Assembly (NCBI GenBank): GCA_934655935.1
Contig: CAKUHJ010000001.1
Coordinates: 1-64,000, forward strand
Reading direction: 5' to 3'
DNA from: an uncultured Oscillospiraceae bacterium
GTDB lineage: Bacteria; Bacillota; Clostridia; Oscillospirales; Oscillospiraceae
Length of the DNA: 64,000 nucleotides
Numbering within the stretch: position 1 is the first letter of the stretch; each line of letters starts with the position of its first letter. Under the pieces are notes generated by a model. The model did no database searches, was not told where the DNA came from, and saw only the letters and a program-made list of their open reading frames with translations. The translations under genes and the position numbers were made by a program. This document shows positions 40,672 to 48,973 of the stretch, in pieces.

Positions 40672-42930
40672 TCACCTCCGCAGGACGATGGTTCCGCACG
40701 CATCGGTGCGGTAGATCTCAATGCCGGCCTGCGCCAGCCGCGCGAGCGTTTCCGGCGCGGGATGGCCATAGGCGTTCTCCGCGCCGACGCTGATAAGCGC
40801 AAGCTCCGGCCCGAGCCGGTCGAGCAGCACCTGGGAGGTCGACTCCCGCGCGCCGTGATGCCCGGCGACGAGCACCTCCACATCGCTGAGCGCTCTTTGC
40901 GCAAGAAGCCGGTACTCGCCCAGCGCCGGCAGATCGCCGGTTATTAGGATATCATATTTTTCCTTCGATGCCAAGACGCAAAGTCCCGCGTTGCTGTCCG
41001 CGCCCTTGCATTCGGCGGCGTAAAGCCGCACAGAAAGCCCTTTCAGGGAAAATTCGTCCATGTCCGGGACAAATACGATTTCGCAGCCGCGGTCTTCCGC
41101 AGCGCGAAGGACCGCAGCCCTCCAGGCGGAGGTCTCGTCCCCGTTCTGCGGAAGGTAGAGCGTTTTTACCCGGACCCGCGAAAGAAGCTGCGCCGCGCCG
41201 TTGCAGTGGTCGCGGTCAAAATGCGTCAGGATGAGCGCGTCAAGCGAAAAGCAGCCGCGCGTTCTTAAATACAGCGCGGCCTCTTCGCCGCTGGCCTCGG
41301 AGTCTCCGCCGCAGTCAACCGCCGCAGTCTTCCCGTTTCCGGACAGCAGGATGCACTGCCCCTGCCCCACGTCCAGCATCACGCACTGCATGGAAGGGGC
41401 CCGGAAGCTCCAGGCCGACAGCAGCGCGCACAGGCAAAGCCCCACCGCGCCTGCGCCCGCCGCCCACGAAAGCCGCTTCCGGTCCGGCTTCCGGCACACC
41501 AGAAGCAGCATCGCATACACGAGCGCCGCAAATACCAGAAAATAAGGCTCCTCCAGAGAAACGGAGGCATACGGAAGCGCGGAAAGCTTTTCCGCCATGA
41601 AAAGAATATACCGCGCCAGCCAGGAAAGCGCCCAGCCCGCAGCCGCAGCTGCCGCCGGCAGCGCCAGCGCCAGGAGCGCAGTAAGAAGCCCCAGCGAAAA
41701 AAGAAGCGATACGGCCCACAGGCACAAAACGTTGCTGACCGGCGCAATGAGGCTCAGCACGCCGAACTGCACCGCAAGCACCGGCAGGCTGAACACCTGC
41801 GCGCAGACGCTGCAGCTCAGCGCCGTCAGTCCGGCGCGAAGAAGCACAGCAACAAACGTGCGTCTGCGCAGCGTTTTTTCCAGATGCAGCTGCGCGCCGA
41901 GCCCGCGGTACACCCTGGAGCAGAACAGGAGAATCCCGGCCGTGGAGCAGAACGAAAGCTGCAGCCCGACGTCCAGCAGGCACCAGGGATTCTGCAGCAC
42001 AAGCACAAGCAGCGCCGCGGCAAGCGACGTCGGCGGATCGTTTTCCCGGCCAAGCAGCGGCGCAAGCAGCAAAAGCGCCTGCATCACCGCAGCCCGCACG
42101 GCAGAGGCGCTTGCGCCCGTAACAAGCGTAAAAAGCGCCAGCGCCGGGAGGCCCAGCAGCGCGGCCAGCCGGCGGTCCCGGACCAGCTGCAGAAGCATCC
42201 CCAGGAGGATGGACACATGCATGCCGGAAACGGCGACGGTATGATATATTCCGGCGTTTGAAAGCTGCGTTCTCTGCGCGAAGGACAGCCCCGACCGCTC
42301 GCCAAGCAGCAGCGCCCGGACAAAGCCCGCGCTGTCCGCGGCAAACGCAGCGTCAATCGCGTGCAGCAGCCGCGCGCAAAGCCTGGCCGGCAGCACACGC
42401 AGCGGCGGCCTTTCCGGCGACGTCACCGTAAGCGCGCCGCGGGCGCTCGCGCGCAGCAGAACGCCGCGTGAAAGATCAAAGCTCCGTCCGCTTTCCTGGA
42501 ACCTGGAAAACGCAGATCGAAGGCTTGCCTCGCAGGAAACCTCATCTCCGGGGCTGAGCTCTGCATCGTCGTAATAGAGTAAGCCCTCAAAGCTCCGTCC
42601 GTCAAGCCCGATGGACGCGCGGACCCGCAGGCCCCGGTCCGTCTGCTCCGGGTTTCCGGTGATACGCGCGTGAATTTCAGCCGGCGCGTCACCAAGCGCC
42701 TGCAGCGGACGCAGAAAAAGCGCGGCATAGCCCTCGCACCAGCAAAGTCCCGCTGCCGCAGCCAGCGCAAGGATGGCCGCGCCCCGGCGCAGCCGTCCGC
42801 TTCCAAGCAGCCACACGGCTGCAAGCGGCAAAAGCCCCAGCGCAGGCAGCCACACCGGCTGCTGCGGCAGGAGCACGCGCACAAGGCAGCAAAGCGTCAG
42901 GCCCAGCGTGAACAAGCAAAGCTTGCGCAT
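40672..42930 (-). CDS. comEC: ComEC/Rec2 DNA-uptake channel
   Basis: A 752-residue membrane protein: N-terminal helices and an OB-like domain (EIHARITGNPEQ...), the competence domain with GFVRALLLGERSGLS and the AVSGMHVSILLGML helix, about ten membrane segments, and a C-terminal metallo-beta-lactamase domain (MLDVGQGQCILLSG, THFDRDHCNGA, GDLPALGE, AGHHGARES). In competent bacteria it takes single-stranded DNA across the membrane. Other com genes are not in the window, so competence is not proven. Confidence 0.93.
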   Translation of the reverse strand: MRKLCLFTLGLTLCCLVRVLLPQQPVWLPALGLLPLAAVWLLGSGRLRRGAAILALAAAAGLCWCEGYAALFLRPLQALGDAPAEIHARITGNPEQTDRGLRVRASIGLDGRSFEGLLYYDDAELSPGDEVSCEASLRSAFSRFQESGRSFDLSRGVLLRASARGALTVTSPERPPLRVLPARLCARLLHAIDAAFAADSAGFVRALLLGERSGLSFAQRTQLSNAGIYHTVAVSGMHVSILLGMLLQLVRDRRLAALLGLPALALFTLVTGASASAVRAAVMQALLLLAPLLGRENDPPTSLAAALLVLVLQNPWCLLDVGLQLSFCSTAGILLFCSRVYRGLGAQLHLEKTLRRRTFVAVLLRAGLTALSCSVCAQVFSLPVLAVQFGVLSLIAPVSNVLCLWAVSLLFSLGLLTALLALALPAAAAAAGWALSWLARYILFMAEKLSALPYASVSLEEPYFLVFAALVYAMLLLVCRKPDRKRLSWAAGAGAVGLCLCALLSAWSFRAPSMQCVMLDVGQGQCILLSGNGKTAAVDCGGDSEASGEEAALYLRTRGCFSLDALILTHFDRDHCNGAAQLLSRVRVKTLYLPQNGDETSAWRAAVLRAAEDRGCEIVFVPDMDEFSLKGLSVRLYAAECKGADSNAGLCVLASKEKYDILITGDLPALGEYRLLAQRALSDVEVLVAGHHGARESTSQVLLDRLGPELALISVGAENAYGHPAPETLARLAQAGIEIYRTDACGTIVLRR

Positions 42931-42958
42931 GCGCTCTTTCCTCTCTTTCCTTTAAAAA

Positions 42959-42985
42959 ATGCCCGCGGCGGGTGGCCGCGGGCAT
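42959..42985 (-). terminator. Terminator of the Ala/Glu-tailed protein gene
   Basis: Ten-base arms ATGCCCGCGG / CCGCGGGCAT with a seven-base loop; minus-strand reading ends in TTTTTT. Confidence 0.85.
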
Positions 42986-43000
42986 AAAGACGATGAAAGC

Positions 43001-43444
43001 TCAGCCTTCCTCAGCAGGCGTCTCCTCAGCAGGCGCTTCCTCAGCCGGAGCCTCTTCCGTGGGCGCGGCAGCCGGAGCGGCCGCTTCTGCGGGCGCAGCT
43101 TCTTCAGCGGGCTCGTCTACAAAGATGTCCGCCTCGTCGCAGGGCGTTTCGCCGGCGCGCATGGCGTCGATCCGGTCCTTGAGCTCGGCAATCAGCGCCT
43201 TGGACTCGTCGATCTTCTGGCACCAGGGCAGGTATTCCGCGGCGTCCATCTCCTCGCCGACGGCATAGTCGCGGTAATAGAGCTTGCCAAGCTCGACCTC
43301 GGCCTTCTTGATCTTATCCTCCTCGGCATAGATGGAAATGTTTGCCTTCGCAATCGCTGCAAGCTCCTTTGCCTTCTGTGCGGCGGTCTGCGCGGCTTCC
43401 TTCGCCAGCGCCTTTGCAGCTTCAAAGTTCTCGGTAAACGACAT
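43001..43444 (-). CDS. Helical protein with Ala/Pro/Glu-rich repetitive tail
   Basis: A 147-residue protein. Residues 1-95 are helical (AAKALAKEAAQTAAQKAKEL, then KIKKAEVELGKLYYRDYAVG), resembling the first part of small Clostridia proteins that usually end in a zinc ribbon. Here the end is an acidic low-complexity tail made of EEAPAE-type units encoded by roughly 15-base tandem repeats (about 43003-43060). It has a consensus promoter and its own terminator. Function unknown. Confidence 0.65.
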   Translation of the reverse strand: MSFTENFEAAKALAKEAAQTAAQKAKELAAIAKANISIYAEEDKIKKAEVELGKLYYRDYAVGEEMDAAEYLPWCQKIDESKALIAELKDRIDAMRAGETPCDEADIFVDEPAEEAAPAEAAAPAAAPTEEAPAEEAPAEETPAEEG

Positions 43445-43481
43445 AATCTATAAGCTCCTTTCGGTTATTTACATTATTTGC

Positions 43482-43509
43482 ATTATAGCACAGTTCCGTT
43501 CAAATGCAA
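43482..43509 (-). promoter_or_regulatory. Promoter of the Ala/Glu-tailed protein gene
   Basis: Minus strand TTGCAT (43504-43509), 16-base spacer, TATAAT (43482-43487) with an extended TGC. Confidence 0.85.
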
Positions 43510-43537
43510 TGAGAGAGTCCAAAAATTTGCACAAAGT

Positions 43538-44416
43538 TCACGATTTGTCCGGTTTTTCCGCTTCTGACTCTGTCTGCGCGGCCTTTTTCTGATTGACGTA
43601 AAGTCCGTCGGGCGTCGGCTTCTTCACCAGAAGTATATACGCAAGCGCGCCGGAGGCCGCCAGGAAGCTCACGCCCGCGACCAGCTGGCTGACGCGGATG
43701 CCCGTGGAGAAGAGGTACAGGCTGTCTGTCCGCAGGCCCTCGATCCAGACCCGCCCCAGGCCGTACCAGGCAAGATAGCTCAGGAATATCTGCCCGTCAA
43801 AGCGGCGCCTTTTGCTCAGCAGGTGCAGCCCGATAAAGCCGACCAGATTCCACACGGATTCATACAGAAATGTCGGGTGGTAAAAATTCTCGACGCCGGA
43901 CGCGTCCGTCAGGCCCATCTTGAAAAAGCTCTGCGTCTCGCAGCCATAGGCCTCGCGGTTCATGAAGTTGCCCCAGCGGCCGCAGAACTGCCCGATGATA
44001 ACCGCCATCGCCGCCAGGTCCAGAAGGACGCTGGGCCTGATTTTCCGGCATTTTGCGAAAACCAGCACCGTAATGGCCCCGCCGATCACGCCGCCGTAGA
44101 TGGCCAGCCCTCCCTCCCAGATGTAGAGAATGGAGATGGGGTTGTCCGCATAGAGCTCCCAGTAGAAAATGCAGTAGTAAAGCCGCGCGCAGATCACGCC
44201 GATGGGCACTGTCCAGAGCACCTCGTCCAGCGCGTCGTCGCTGGTGATTCCGAAATCGCGCGCGCGGTACATCATATACAGTACCGCCATCAGAAAGCCT
44301 GCGGCAATGATGATGCCGTACCAGTAAATCTGCTTGCCAAAGACCGTAAAGGCCACCGGGTCCGGATCGATCCGGATGCCCAGGTTCGGAAATGTAATCG
44401 GGGAAAGCAAGAACAT
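43538..44416 (-). CDS. lgt: Prolipoprotein diacylglyceryl transferase
   Basis: A 292-residue membrane enzyme that transfers diacylglycerol from phosphatidylglycerol to the lipobox Cys. IYWYGIIIAAGFLMAV, the EGGLAIYGGVIGG loop and the Lgt signature GRWGNFMNREAYG are present, followed by HPTFLYESVWNLVGF. A short hydrophilic C-tail extends past the last helix. AAGGAG lies ten bases before the ATG. It is 15 bases downstream of the M42 peptidase gene and probably cotranscribed with it. Confidence 0.95.
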   Translation of the reverse strand: MFLLSPITFPNLGIRIDPDPVAFTVFGKQIYWYGIIIAAGFLMAVLYMMYRARDFGITSDDALDEVLWTVPIGVICARLYYCIFYWELYADNPISILYIWEGGLAIYGGVIGGAITVLVFAKCRKIRPSVLLDLAAMAVIIGQFCGRWGNFMNREAYGCETQSFFKMGLTDASGVENFYHPTFLYESVWNLVGFIGLHLLSKRRRFDGQIFLSYLAWYGLGRVWIEGLRTDSLYLFSTGIRVSQLVAGVSFLAASGALAYILLVKKPTPDGLYVNQKKAAQTESEAEKPDKS

Positions 44417-44431
44417 GATTGTGATTCTCCT

Positions 44432-45469
44432 TTAGATCTCCAGATAGCCCTTGAGCACCCGGAGAGTATTGAGTACGCCGTCCAGATGGCTGCGCTCATA
44501 GCCGTGGCTGGCGTAGACGCCCGCGCCAATGAGCCCATGGCGGATATCCGCGCCCGCAGAAAGCGTCGCCTCCACATCGGAGCCATAGTGGGGATAGACG
44601 TCCACGGCATAGTCCGCCTGCTCGCGCTTTGCGCTTTCGATGAGCCGGCCGACCAGCTCGTAGCTGTAGGGGCCGCCGGAATCCTTCGCGCAGATGGAAA
44701 CCTGCCGCTCGGTGCAGCGAAGGCCCTCGCCGACGCAGCCCATGTCCACGCTGACAGCTTCTGTCACGCCGTCCGGCACGGAGCCTGCGCCGCCGTGCCC
44801 GACCTCCTCATAGGCCGTGATGTGGGCATAGACGCGGCGCGCCGGCGTTTTTCCCTCCTCCCGGAGGTATTTTGCCAGTCCGAGCAGGACGCCCACGGAA
44901 AGCTTGTCGTCCAGGAAGCGGCTTTTGATATAGCCCGAGGATGTGATTCTGGTCCGCGGGTCAAAGCAGACAACGTCGCCGGTCTCAATCCCGAGCGCGC
45001 GGGCGTCCGCCTCTGTGTGCACATCCTCGTCCAGAACGACCTCCATGGTATCGTAGCTGCGCTTGGTCTCGCCGTACTGGCCGTTGACATGGACCGAGGC
45101 ATTGATCAGCTGGAAGGTGCCCTCAAAGCAGCCGCCGCCTCTTGTATAGACGCGGACGTTCTCCGTCTCGCCGTTTTCCGGGCGCATGCCGCCAAGCGCC
45201 GTCAGCCGGAGCCGGCCATTGGCCTTGACCTCGGCGACCATACCGCCAAGCGTATCCATATGAGCCTGAAGAAGCAGCGCGTTTTCGCTCTGCGCGCCGC
45301 CGAGCGTCACAAGCACGCCGCCCTTTTCGGTCCTTTTTGTGCTGCAGCCCAGCGCCTCAAAGGCCCCCTGCACCCAGTCCGCCGCCCGGGCGGTAAAGCC
45401 GGTCGGGCTGTCGATGGCAAGAAGCTCCGCGGCCTTTTCCGCCGCAAACTGTGCATAAGCGCGATCCAT
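44432..45469 (-). CDS. M42-family metallo-aminopeptidase
   Basis: A 345-residue dinuclear-zinc peptidase of the M42 family (FrvX/glutamyl aminopeptidase/deblocking aminopeptidase type). Metal and catalytic landmarks: LQAHMDTLGGMV, SRFLDDKLSVG, ITAYEEVGHGGAG and VSVDMGCVGEG, with a late DVYPHYGSDVEA giving the final His. The ATG at 45469 has GAGGAGG just upstream. It lies 13 bases after the M18 gene, forming an intracellular peptide-degrading unit. Confidence 0.9.
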   Translation of the reverse strand: MDRAYAQFAAEKAAELLAIDSPTGFTARAADWVQGAFEALGCSTKRTEKGGVLVTLGGAQSENALLLQAHMDTLGGMVAEVKANGRLRLTALGGMRPENGETENVRVYTRGGGCFEGTFQLINASVHVNGQYGETKRSYDTMEVVLDEDVHTEADARALGIETGDVVCFDPRTRITSSGYIKSRFLDDKLSVGVLLGLAKYLREEGKTPARRVYAHITAYEEVGHGGAGSVPDGVTEAVSVDMGCVGEGLRCTERQVSICAKDSGGPYSYELVGRLIESAKREQADYAVDVYPHYGSDVEATLSAGADIRHGLIGAGVYASHGYERSHLDGVLNTLRVLKGYLEI

Positions 45470-45482
45470 CGCAGATACCTCC

Positions 45483-46781
45483 TCAAAAATGCACTTCCGC
45501 GTCTTCAAAGCGGAAAGCCTTTGCATAGTAAACGCGCATTGCGCGCACCAGATCCTCCAGATCCTGTACGCCGGCCGTCTCACAGCACGAATGCATGGCC
45601 AGCTGCGCAAGGCCGATATCCACGCTGGCCGCGCAGACCTTTGTCGTGGCGATGGAGCCGAGCGTCGAACCGCCGGGCAGGTCCGAACGGTTGGCATAGA
45701 CCTGAACCGGCACGCCGGCCTCGCGGCAGACCGCCCGGAACAGGCCGCAGGAAACCGCATCCGTGGTGTAGCGCTGGTTGGCGTTGAATTTGACGACGAC
45801 GCCGCCGTTCAGCCGCGGCACGTTCAGGCCGTCGGAATATTCCGGGTGGTTCGGATGCTGGGCGTGCGCATTGTCAGCGGAGACCAGGAAGCTATTGGAG
45901 ATCATCCGCAGGAAATCCTCCTCCCCCAGGCCAAGGCCCAGCGCGATGCGCCGCAGCGTATCGCGCAGCAGGTTCGAGGCCGCGCCCTGCTTGGTGGTGC
46001 TGCCGACCTCCTCGTTGTCAAATACGCACAGAGCCGGAACGGCCTCGCTGTCCGCCGCGCCGAGGAAGCCCTCCGTCAGCGCGTAGACGCATTCCAGATC
46101 ATCCAGCCGCGGCGCAAGCAGAAGCTCGTTCCTTGCGCCCAGCACCGTCCCGCCATTGCGGACATAGAGGAACAGATCATGCCCCGCAATCGCTTCTTTT
46201 TCCACGCCCGCAGCCTCCGCCACAAGCGAAAGGAAGCTGCCCGCGCTCTGTGCGCAGCCGAAAAGCGGCAGCGTATCGACGTTCGGCATGATTTTAAAGC
46301 CGTCGTTCGCCGCCCGGTTCATATGGATGGCGACGGAGGGAATGACCAGAAGGTCCCGGTCCAGGTCCACAAGCTTTGTGCGCAGGCGTCCGTTTTCGAG
46401 CACGCAGACCCGCCCCGCGACGGAAAGCGGCCGGTCGAACCAGGTGCTCATCAGCATGCCGCCGTATTTTTCCGTCGACAGCTGTATGCACCCTGCCGAG
46501 GACTTTTCTGCGTTTTCCTTGATTTTGAATGTGGGCGAGTCGCTGTGCGCCGCCGCCAGCGTAAAGCCGCTGGGCCGCGCCTGCGGCAGCCGGAAAGCCA
46601 GTAGCGACGAGCCGTTCTTTGTCACATAATAGCTTCCGCCCGGCTTCAGCGCCCACCGCTCTCCCGGCTTCAGCGCCTGATAGCCCTCCGCCTGAAGTCT
46701 TGTCTCCAGGTTCCGGACGACATGAAAGCAGCTCGGGCTCTGACCGATCAGCTGCAGAAGATGCTCCGCGTGTGTCATCAT
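45483..46781 (-). CDS. M18-family aminopeptidase
   Basis: A 432-residue zinc aminopeptidase (ApeB-like, aspartyl-aminopeptidase superfamily). AAAHSDSPTFKIK, APRLDDLECVYAL, VFDNEEVGSTTKQGA and the late IGLAQLAMHSCCETAG supply the His, Asp, Glu and His ligands. It removes N-terminal residues (often acidic or hydrophobic) from peptides in the cytosol. Two ATG codons (46781 and 46778) are possible; the promoter lies about 40-70 bases upstream and is divergent from the M29 gene. Confidence 0.93.
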   Translation of the reverse strand: MMTHAEHLLQLIGQSPSCFHVVRNLETRLQAEGYQALKPGERWALKPGGSYYVTKNGSSLLAFRLPQARPSGFTLAAAHSDSPTFKIKENAEKSSAGCIQLSTEKYGGMLMSTWFDRPLSVAGRVCVLENGRLRTKLVDLDRDLLVIPSVAIHMNRAANDGFKIMPNVDTLPLFGCAQSAGSFLSLVAEAAGVEKEAIAGHDLFLYVRNGGTVLGARNELLLAPRLDDLECVYALTEGFLGAADSEAVPALCVFDNEEVGSTTKQGAASNLLRDTLRRIALGLGLGEEDFLRMISNSFLVSADNAHAQHPNHPEYSDGLNVPRLNGGVVVKFNANQRYTTDAVSCGLFRAVCREAGVPVQVYANRSDLPGGSTLGSIATTKVCAASVDIGLAQLAMHSCCETAGVQDLEDLVRAMRVYYAKAFRFEDAEVHF

Positions 46782-46821
46782 AATGATCCGTCCCTTTCCT
46801 ACTTGACGCTATCTGGGATAT

Positions 46822-46850
46822 AGGATAACACGCACGGCAGCCGGATGCAA
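46822..46850 (-). promoter_or_regulatory. Promoter of the M18-M42-lgt run
   Basis: Minus strand TTGCAT (46845-46850), 17-base spacer, TATCCT (46822-46827). Confidence 0.65.
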
Positions 46851-46956
46851 GCGCGAAGAAATCGAGAATTTCGCTTTCCTTCCGGCCCCAGATATGCTAT
46901 GATGGGGCTGAAGCGCGCCAATCTTTATTTTTATTACGCGATAAGGAGCGATTTTT

Positions 46957-48180
46957 ATGAAAAAATCTGTTTTGAGACAATATGCGAAGCTGATTGCCGC
47001 CGTCGGCGTCAACGTCCAGAAGGGCCAGGAGGTCTTCATCCGCGCCGAGCTGGACCAGCCGGAATTCGTGCAGATGGTTGTGGAGGAATGCTACAAGCGC
47101 AAAGCAAAGAAGGTCGTGGTCGACTGGAGCTATCAGCCGCTGCAGAAGCTCTCCGTCCGCTATCAGAGCCTTGCCACGCTCGGCTCGCTCAACGATTACG
47201 AGCAGGCGCGCTGGCAGCACTATGTGGACAAGCTTCCCTGCCGCATTTATCTTCTCTCCGACGACCCCGACGGTCTGAAGGGCATCAACCAGGACAAGCT
47301 CATGAAATCGCAGCAGAAGCTTTTCCCGATCATCAAGCCCTTCCGTGATCAGATGGAAAACAAATATCAGTGGTGCATCGCCGCCGTACCCGGCCCGGCC
47401 TGGGCCAAGAAGCTGTTCCCGGAGCTGCGCGTCGGGCAGGCGATGGAAAAGCTCTGGGAGGCCATTCTCCATACCTCCCGCGTCACGGACGATCCCATCG
47501 CCGCCTGGCAGGCGCACAACGAGGACCTGCATGCCCGCTGCGCATATCTCAACAGCCTCGGCGTCGCGGAGCTCCGCTACAAATCCGCCAACGGCACCGA
47601 CTTTACCGTCGGCATGATTCCCGAGGGCGAGTTCAAGGGCGGCGGCGACACGAGCCTGCAGGGCGTCTTCTTCAATCCCAACATTCCCACCGAGGAATGC
47701 TTCATCTCCCCGATGCGTGGCAAGGCGGAGGGCGTGGTGCACGCCACGAAGCCGCTTTCGTATCAGGGCCAGCTGATCGAGGACTTCTGGATTCGCTTCC
47801 ATGAGGGCAAGGCCGTGGAATGGCACGCGGAGAAGAACGACGCGCTCCTTGGCCAGCTCATCGGCATGGACGAGGGCAGCGCCTATCTTGGCGAGTGCGC
47901 GCTGGTTCCCTTCAATTCCCCGGTCAACGAGACGGGCATTCTGTTCTACAATACGCTGTTCGATGAGAACGCCTGCTGCCACCTGGCCCTGGGCCACGGC
48001 TTTGCGGACACCATTCAGGACTTTGCGCACAAAACGCTTGAGGAATGCAGGGCGCTGGGCGTCAATGACTCGTCCATCCATGAGGATTTTATGATCGGCT
48101 CGGCAGATCTTTCCATCGACGCCGTCTGCCGGGACGGAAAAACCGTCCCCATTTTCCGGGACGGCACCTGGGCCTTCTGA
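46957..48180 (+). CDS. M29-family aminopeptidase (AmpS/PepS type)
   Basis: A 407-residue metallo-aminopeptidase. The family metal ligands are visible in the stretches MIPEGEFKGGGDTS, STEGV-like FISPMRGKAEGVVHATK, GMDEGSAYLGECALV and CHLALGHGF, with a terminal DFMIGSADLSIDAV. It lies divergent from the M18 gene and has TATGAT about 55 bases upstream as a possible -10. With M18, M42 and PepT in the window it suggests strong peptide use. Confidence 0.92.
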   Translation: MKKSVLRQYAKLIAAVGVNVQKGQEVFIRAELDQPEFVQMVVEECYKRKAKKVVVDWSYQPLQKLSVRYQSLATLGSLNDYEQARWQHYVDKLPCRIYLLSDDPDGLKGINQDKLMKSQQKLFPIIKPFRDQMENKYQWCIAAVPGPAWAKKLFPELRVGQAMEKLWEAILHTSRVTDDPIAAWQAHNEDLHARCAYLNSLGVAELRYKSANGTDFTVGMIPEGEFKGGGDTSLQGVFFNPNIPTEECFISPMRGKAEGVVHATKPLSYQGQLIEDFWIRFHEGKAVEWHAEKNDALLGQLIGMDEGSAYLGECALVPFNSPVNETGILFYNTLFDENACCHLALGHGFADTIQDFAHKTLEECRALGVNDSSIHEDFMIGSADLSIDAVCRDGKTVPIFRDGTWAF

Positions 48181-48210
48181 TCTTTCCGATATTTATTGAT
48201 ATTGCTGTAA

Positions 48211-48241
48211 CCGGGGCTGCCGCATTGCGCGGCAGCCCCGG
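48211..48241. terminator. Bidirectional terminator between M29 and the response-regulator gene
   Basis: Thirteen-base arms CCGGGGCTGCCGC / GCGGCAGCCCCGG with an ATTGC loop between converging genes. Confidence 0.8.
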
Positions 48242-48250
48242 CTGGTCGTT

Positions 48251-48973
48251 TCAGTCTTTTTCTCCGTCGTCGGCCTCTACCATGCGGTAGCCGACGCCGA
48301 CCTCCGTAAAGATATAGGCCGGCTGCGCCGGATTTCTTTCAATCTTGCGGCGGATATTTGCCATATTGACCCGAAGAATCTGGTTGTCGCTGCGCGCACT
48401 CGGGCCCCACAGCTCCTTGATCAGATAATCGTAGGTCAGAACCTTTCCCGCGTGCAGGCCCAGAAGCGAGACGAGCCGGTATTCGTTCTGCGTAAGTCCC
48501 GCGTCCCGGCCTGCGATGAACACCCGGTGCTTGGCATAGTCGATGGTCAGCTCGCCCGCACGGAAAATTCCCGTATTTGCAAGCGTCTCGTTCCCGTCTA
48601 CGGTGCGGGTGTGGCGGATGGCCGCGCGGATGCGCGCCAGCAGCTCCTCCGTGCCGAACGGCTTTGTCAGATAATCGTCCGCTCCGGCGTCCAGTGCGGC
48701 AACCTTGTCCTGCTCATGCGAGCGGGCGGACACCACGACCACCGGTATTTTGGACCAGCCGCGGATTTCACGCAAAATCTGCATGCCGTCCACATCCGGA
48801 AGGCCAAGATCCAGAATAATCGCGTCCGGACAGTGGGATGAAATCATGGTCTGGGCCATGGCGCCGGTTTTCGCAATCAGAACGTCATAGCCTTTGGCTG
48901 TGAGGATGGCCTGCATAAAGCTGCAGATATTCTGCTCATCTTCCACTACAAGGATTCTCTCCCGAATCTTCAT
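48251..48973 (-). CDS. KdpE-like OmpR-family response regulator
   Basis: A 240-residue regulator: receiver domain (ILVVEDEQNICSFM, phospho-acceptor in IILDLGLPDVDG, Lys in DYLTKPFGTEEL) and a winged-helix DNA-binding domain (NEYRLVSLLGLHAGKVLTYD, VNMANIRRKIE). Overall similarity is to KdpE. The ATG at 48973 has AGGAGG nine bases upstream and overlaps the end of the kinase gene by 38 bases, so the pair is coupled. No kdpFABC operon is visible; the target is unknown. Confidence 0.88.
   Translation of the reverse strand: MKIRERILVVEDEQNICSFMQAILTAKGYDVLIAKTGAMAQTMISSHCPDAIILDLGLPDVDGMQILREIRGWSKIPVVVVSARSHEQDKVAALDAGADDYLTKPFGTEELLARIRAAIRHTRTVDGNETLANTGIFRAGELTIDYAKHRVFIAGRDAGLTQNEYRLVSLLGLHAGKVLTYDYLIKELWGPSARSDNQILRVNMANIRRKIERNPAQPAYIFTEVGVGYRMVEADDGEKD

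Noticed and set aside
40673-40675. GTG start of holA overlapping the comEC stop
   Set aside because: The GGAGG ribosome site touches this codon; the TTG at 40666 has correct spacing, though the choice is not certain.
43003-43060. Short direct repeats as a possible CRISPR array
   Set aside because: They are in-frame tandem units of about 15 bases with no spacers, encoding the EEAPAE tail of a protein.
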